NCBI GenBank assembly: GCA_030267965.1
Contig: BRYA01000164.1
Coordinates: 4,740-28,572 of the forward strand
Length of the DNA stretch: 23,833 bases
Origin: Triparma columacea
Lineage: Eukaryota; Sar; Bolidophyceae; Parmales; Triparmaceae
Reading direction: 5' to 3'
A program made the position numbers and the translations under genes. Of the stretch, positions 21,491 through 23,833 are shown piece by piece; positions within the stretch are counted from its first letter, which is position 1, and each line of letters opens with the position of its first letter. The notes beneath the pieces are model-generated. The model did not search any database, was not told the DNA's origin, and saw only the letters and a list, made by a program, of their open reading frames with translations.

Positions 21491-22124
21491 AAAGGAGGTC
21501 CAGGAGGAGGGAGGAGTGGGGAAGGGAGGGAGTCAAATTTTTCCCCCGATGTCAATGTGAAAGGGAGGAGGGGGGAGGCAGCGTGCCGTGATCTTGTTAG
21601 AGCGGAGGGTGACCGTAACCGTATTATCATCGAGCAATGGGGGGGCGGTAAAGGCAGATATTTTTTGTAAGTTGACGCCTCGCGTCAGGTGATACGGCGT
21701 TTTGCTTAGCTATTAAGCCGCCTACCGGTAAGTGAAAAGATAAAACGTTGAGAACGTCCGTGAATTGATGGAAAGTAAAAGTAAGGATCCTAGATCTTAA
21801 CAGACTGGATCCTAAAAAGGACGCATTCGTGGTCAAATCTGACAAGGCTTCCCAAAATTAAAAGTCAGTAGAATACCTTTAAATGTCCCTAATTCGCCCC
21901 AATTCTGTTCTTGCCTGCATTTTGTATATCTTAGCTCACATGTGTGAATGAAATATCAGCGTCGTGAGGTTCTGAAACCCACAATTCAATATTACAATTA
22001 CCGTCGTCTTGATTTGTTAGATTTGTTTGCTTTTTTGGTGACCATTATTCCAGTCTCTTGGGCTGAATGTCCGTAGTATCCATAACCTCTATACGTTAAA
22101 TCTCCTTGTTAAGATTTTAGCGAA

Positions 22125-22130
22125 TATAAA
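22125..22130 (+). promoter_or_regulatory. TATAAA-like element
   Basis: The sequence CGAATATAAACG contains TATAAA 110 nt upstream of the ATG of the small plastid-targeted protein, within an AT-rich stretch and ahead of a pyrimidine-rich leader. Placement is plausible for a TATA box with an 80-nt leader. It is a single short motif, so it could be chance. Confidence 0.3.
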
Positions 22131-22239
22131 CGCTGTACGAACAAAATAAATAGGCCACATACTTGACTCAACATTTTCTCACACCGTCACTCACATCATT
22201 CCGCTCGCCCTCCTTCTCCCTCTCGCTCCTCGCAGTACA

Positions 22240-22650
22240 ATGAAGTTCCTCACTCTCCTCGCACTCGCTCCTCTTGCCGCCAACGCCTTCATGGCCCCTT
22301 CTGCCTTCGCCACCCGTGGCCTGAGCTCCAAGCTCAATGCCAATGCCCCTGACTATGAGGACTACGGCAAGTTCGACGAGCAGGTCTGGAGCCTCGAAAA
22401 CAAGAAGAGCGTCTACAATGATTGGGACCCCACTTCTCCTCGCTCAGCCACCAACTTCAACCCCTTCGAGACCTTTGGCGGAAACTCCCCCGACTGCTCT
22501 GGCCGCTTCCCTGGAGAGAACAGGTACAAGGACCCCTCCAGGCCTGACATGAACTTCGCCCTCATGACCGAGGAGAGGACCTTCCTCGAGGATCTCAACG
22601 CTAACCCCAAGGCAGGAGATGCTCCTGGAGCTCCCGGCTGCAGGAACTAA
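22240..22650 (+). CDS. Small plastid-targeted protein, uncharacterised
   Basis: An intronless 136-aa frame. The N terminus MKFLTLLALAPLAANA is a signal peptide, and the predicted cleavage site is followed at once by FMAPSAFATRG. Phe right after cleavage and a Ser/Ala-rich, weakly basic stretch are the hallmark of stramenopile bipartite plastid targeting (ASAFAP-type). The mature part is acidic and hydrophilic with no membrane span, with aromatic/Asp/Pro-rich segments (DYEDYGKFDEQVWSLE, NFNPFETFGG, RFPGENRYKDPSRPDMNFA). Codon use is strongly biased to C-ending codons and AAG/GAG, suggesting high expression. A plastid soluble or photosystem-associated subunit is possible, but I cannot name it. 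TCGCTCCTCGCAG, ending 4 nt before the ATG, looks like a 3' splice site, so a 5' UTR intron is possible. Confidence 0.85.
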   Translation: MKFLTLLALAPLAANAFMAPSAFATRGLSSKLNANAPDYEDYGKFDEQVWSLENKKSVYNDWDPTSPRSATNFNPFETFGGNSPDCSGRFPGENRYKDPSRPDMNFALMTEERTFLEDLNANPKAGDAPGAPGCRN

Positions 22651-22913
22651 AGCTTGTTTCCCTTGTTTAACTTGTAGTATGATATGTGGAGGGTTTGTTG
22701 CAGAGAGAGAGGAACAAACAATTGTTTGTGTGTTGTTTTGACTCGTAATACGTACTAAATGGAACGCTTCCGTTGAGGAAATGAATTTGGGTATTTTATT
22801 TCATTAGTGGTTGTGATGGAGGAAGGCGTTAAAGTGTTATGGTTACCTACACGCACAAGACACCCCCGATCTCCACCCTAAATACATTTCGTCCTTTCAG
22901 CAATGGTTCGCTA

Positions 22914-23802
22914 TTATCCCCCCTCCACTTCTTCAGGCTTCTCGCAAAGCATATCCAAGCCTCCCCCCTCCGTGAGCACCGTGTACGCCCTTGCGAACTC
23001 CCTCCTGATCCTGTGGAACTGCCAGAGCTTAACCACGTGCCCCACGTTGTAGAATGTCTCGAAGGGGTCCTGGATTGTGAGGCCGAGGTGGCAAGGCCAG
23101 CAGTGTACCTCCCCCATGAGATCCTTCTCTAACATTTGAGGAGACAGCGACACAACGTGTTTCCTGGTGGGGGGGGTTAGGGGGGGGAGGGGGGGGGCGA
23201 CGGCGGGAGAGGGTTGTTAAAAATGTGCGACCATGATATTGCGCGACGACGATGCAGTTGCACAACGAAGCTCTCACCTGAAGTCAAACTCAAAACCGTA
23301 GTAGTGGAAAAACCCTGCGAGGAGGTTTCCGGAACTTTCCCTATTCCGCATGCTTAGATCCTTCAGCCGCCCCCTCTCCTTCTCCCCTTTGGGCTTGTAG
23401 TAATAGCAGTTCACCCTGCTATTCGGCTCCGTAGGGTGCTGCACATAACGCAGCTTGGCCTCCCTCTCCCCTTCGTAGACCTTGCTGGGTTCCCCCGACC
23501 ACGACGCCGCTATGCTCTGCAGGTTGGGGACCACCGGCGAGCCCGGCGTCCTCTGCAGGTAGTGTATGAGCATGAGCACATACCCGTACGAGGACAGCGT
23601 CCCGTCGCTGGGGGAGTTTATCTCCCTGGCCTTGACCCATCTCTTGACCGCGTACGCTATCTCCCTGACGCGGACGTCGCACCCGGCGTAGGTAGCGAGG
23701 AGGCCAGTGTTGTGGACGGCGAGGGGGTTTTGGAGGCTGATATCGCACTCTATCTTCGTGAGGCCGTCAGTGAACATGACGATGGGGATTCGAGCAGTCA
23801 AC
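22914..23802 (-). CDS. Non-canonical poly(A) polymerase / terminal uridylyltransferase, C-terminal part
   Basis: Exons 23802-23278 and 23163-22914 encode the last 257 or so residues; the upstream exon lies outside the window. The frame enters at acceptor CTATAAG in phase 2 (TTG codon follows, not a start). Cid1/TRF-type nucleotidyltransferases add A or U tails to RNA. Visible features: ARIPIVMFTDGLTKIECDIS carries the third catalytic aspartate; NPLAVHNTGLLATYAGCD and VREIAYAVKRWVKAREINSP form the central helices; GTLSSYGYVLMLIHYLQ is the nucleotide-recognition segment; NLLAGFFHYYGFEFDF and LTIQDPFETFYNVGHVV form the PAP-associated domain. The two other catalytic Asp residues would be upstream of the window. 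The protein ends EEVEGG. It is convergent with the small plastid gene, 263 nt away. Confidence 0.9.
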
Positions 23803-23833
23803 CTTATAGGAGGGAGGGGAAGGGGGGGGGGGG

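Larger units (their letters stand above)
21447..22239. other. Intergenic region between divergent genes
   Basis: This 793-nt stretch, the longest in the window, lies between the starts of the glycosyltransferase gene (minus) and the small plastid protein gene (plus). It contains an ATGGGGG tandem repeat next to the minus-gene start, a TGACGC inverted repeat (21673-21687), an AGGATCC/GGATCCT inverted repeat (21784-21813), a TATAAA (22125-22130), and a pyrimidine-rich CTCGCAG just before the plus-gene ATG. No tRNA, rRNA or further coding exon is evident. Confidence 0.6.

Noticed and set aside
21784..21813. AGGATCC...GGATCCT inverted repeat as a terminator or mobile-element end
   Set aside because: Seven-base arms with a 16-nt loop, no U-run, no target duplication and no transposase nearby; too short to mean much.

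Overview
The window is a compact, intron-rich nuclear segment of a eukaryote. The best guess is a photosynthetic stramenopile (heterokont) alga, perhaps a bolidophyte/Triparma-like or pelagophyte-like picoalga; this is inference. Evidence: short spliceosomal introns (mostly 60-160 nt) with a near-invariant GTRAG donor; a small secretory-type leader ending in ANA|FMAPSAF at 22240, which matches the ASAFAP-type plastid import signal of algae with secondary red plastids; an alkaline ceramidase, an arginase with a presequence-like N terminus, a TPR-GT41 glycosyltransferase and a START-like protein. No bacterial, viral or transposon genes were seen.

Layout: nine protein genes in strict strand alternation (- + - + - + - + -). 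(1) <1-2451 minus, START-like protein, 5' part only, with four 33-nt mini-exons in tandem cassettes. (2) 2976-8425 plus, 12 exons, about 1420 aa: PH-like domain, polytopic membrane region, armadillo repeats, cadherin-like/Big_9-type domain. (3) 8682-9818 minus, intronless ankyrin-MYND protein. (4) 10252-11241 plus, alkaline ceramidase, 3 exons. (5) 11360-12765 minus, arginase, 3 exons. (6) 13287-16476 plus, 6 exons, 842-aa low-complexity protein with a Cys cluster. (7) 16555-21446 minus, 7 exons, about 1388 aa: signal peptide, TPRs, GT41 catalytic region, more TPRs, and a second glycosyltransferase-like domain. (8) 22240-22650 plus, small plastid-targeted protein. (9) 22914->23802 minus, 3' part of a non-canonical poly(A) polymerase/terminal uridylyltransferase.

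The exon joins were built by hand from GT/AG sites with reading phase carried through; every internal join of the multi-exon genes is in frame. Neighbours share no evident pathway, so this is ordinary dense nuclear packing: tail-to-tail gaps of 78-263 nt and head-to-head gaps of 433-793 nt. The most unusual items are the mini-exon array (1001-2063), the multi-domain membrane protein (gene 2) and the double glycosyltransferase fusion with a signal peptide (gene 7).
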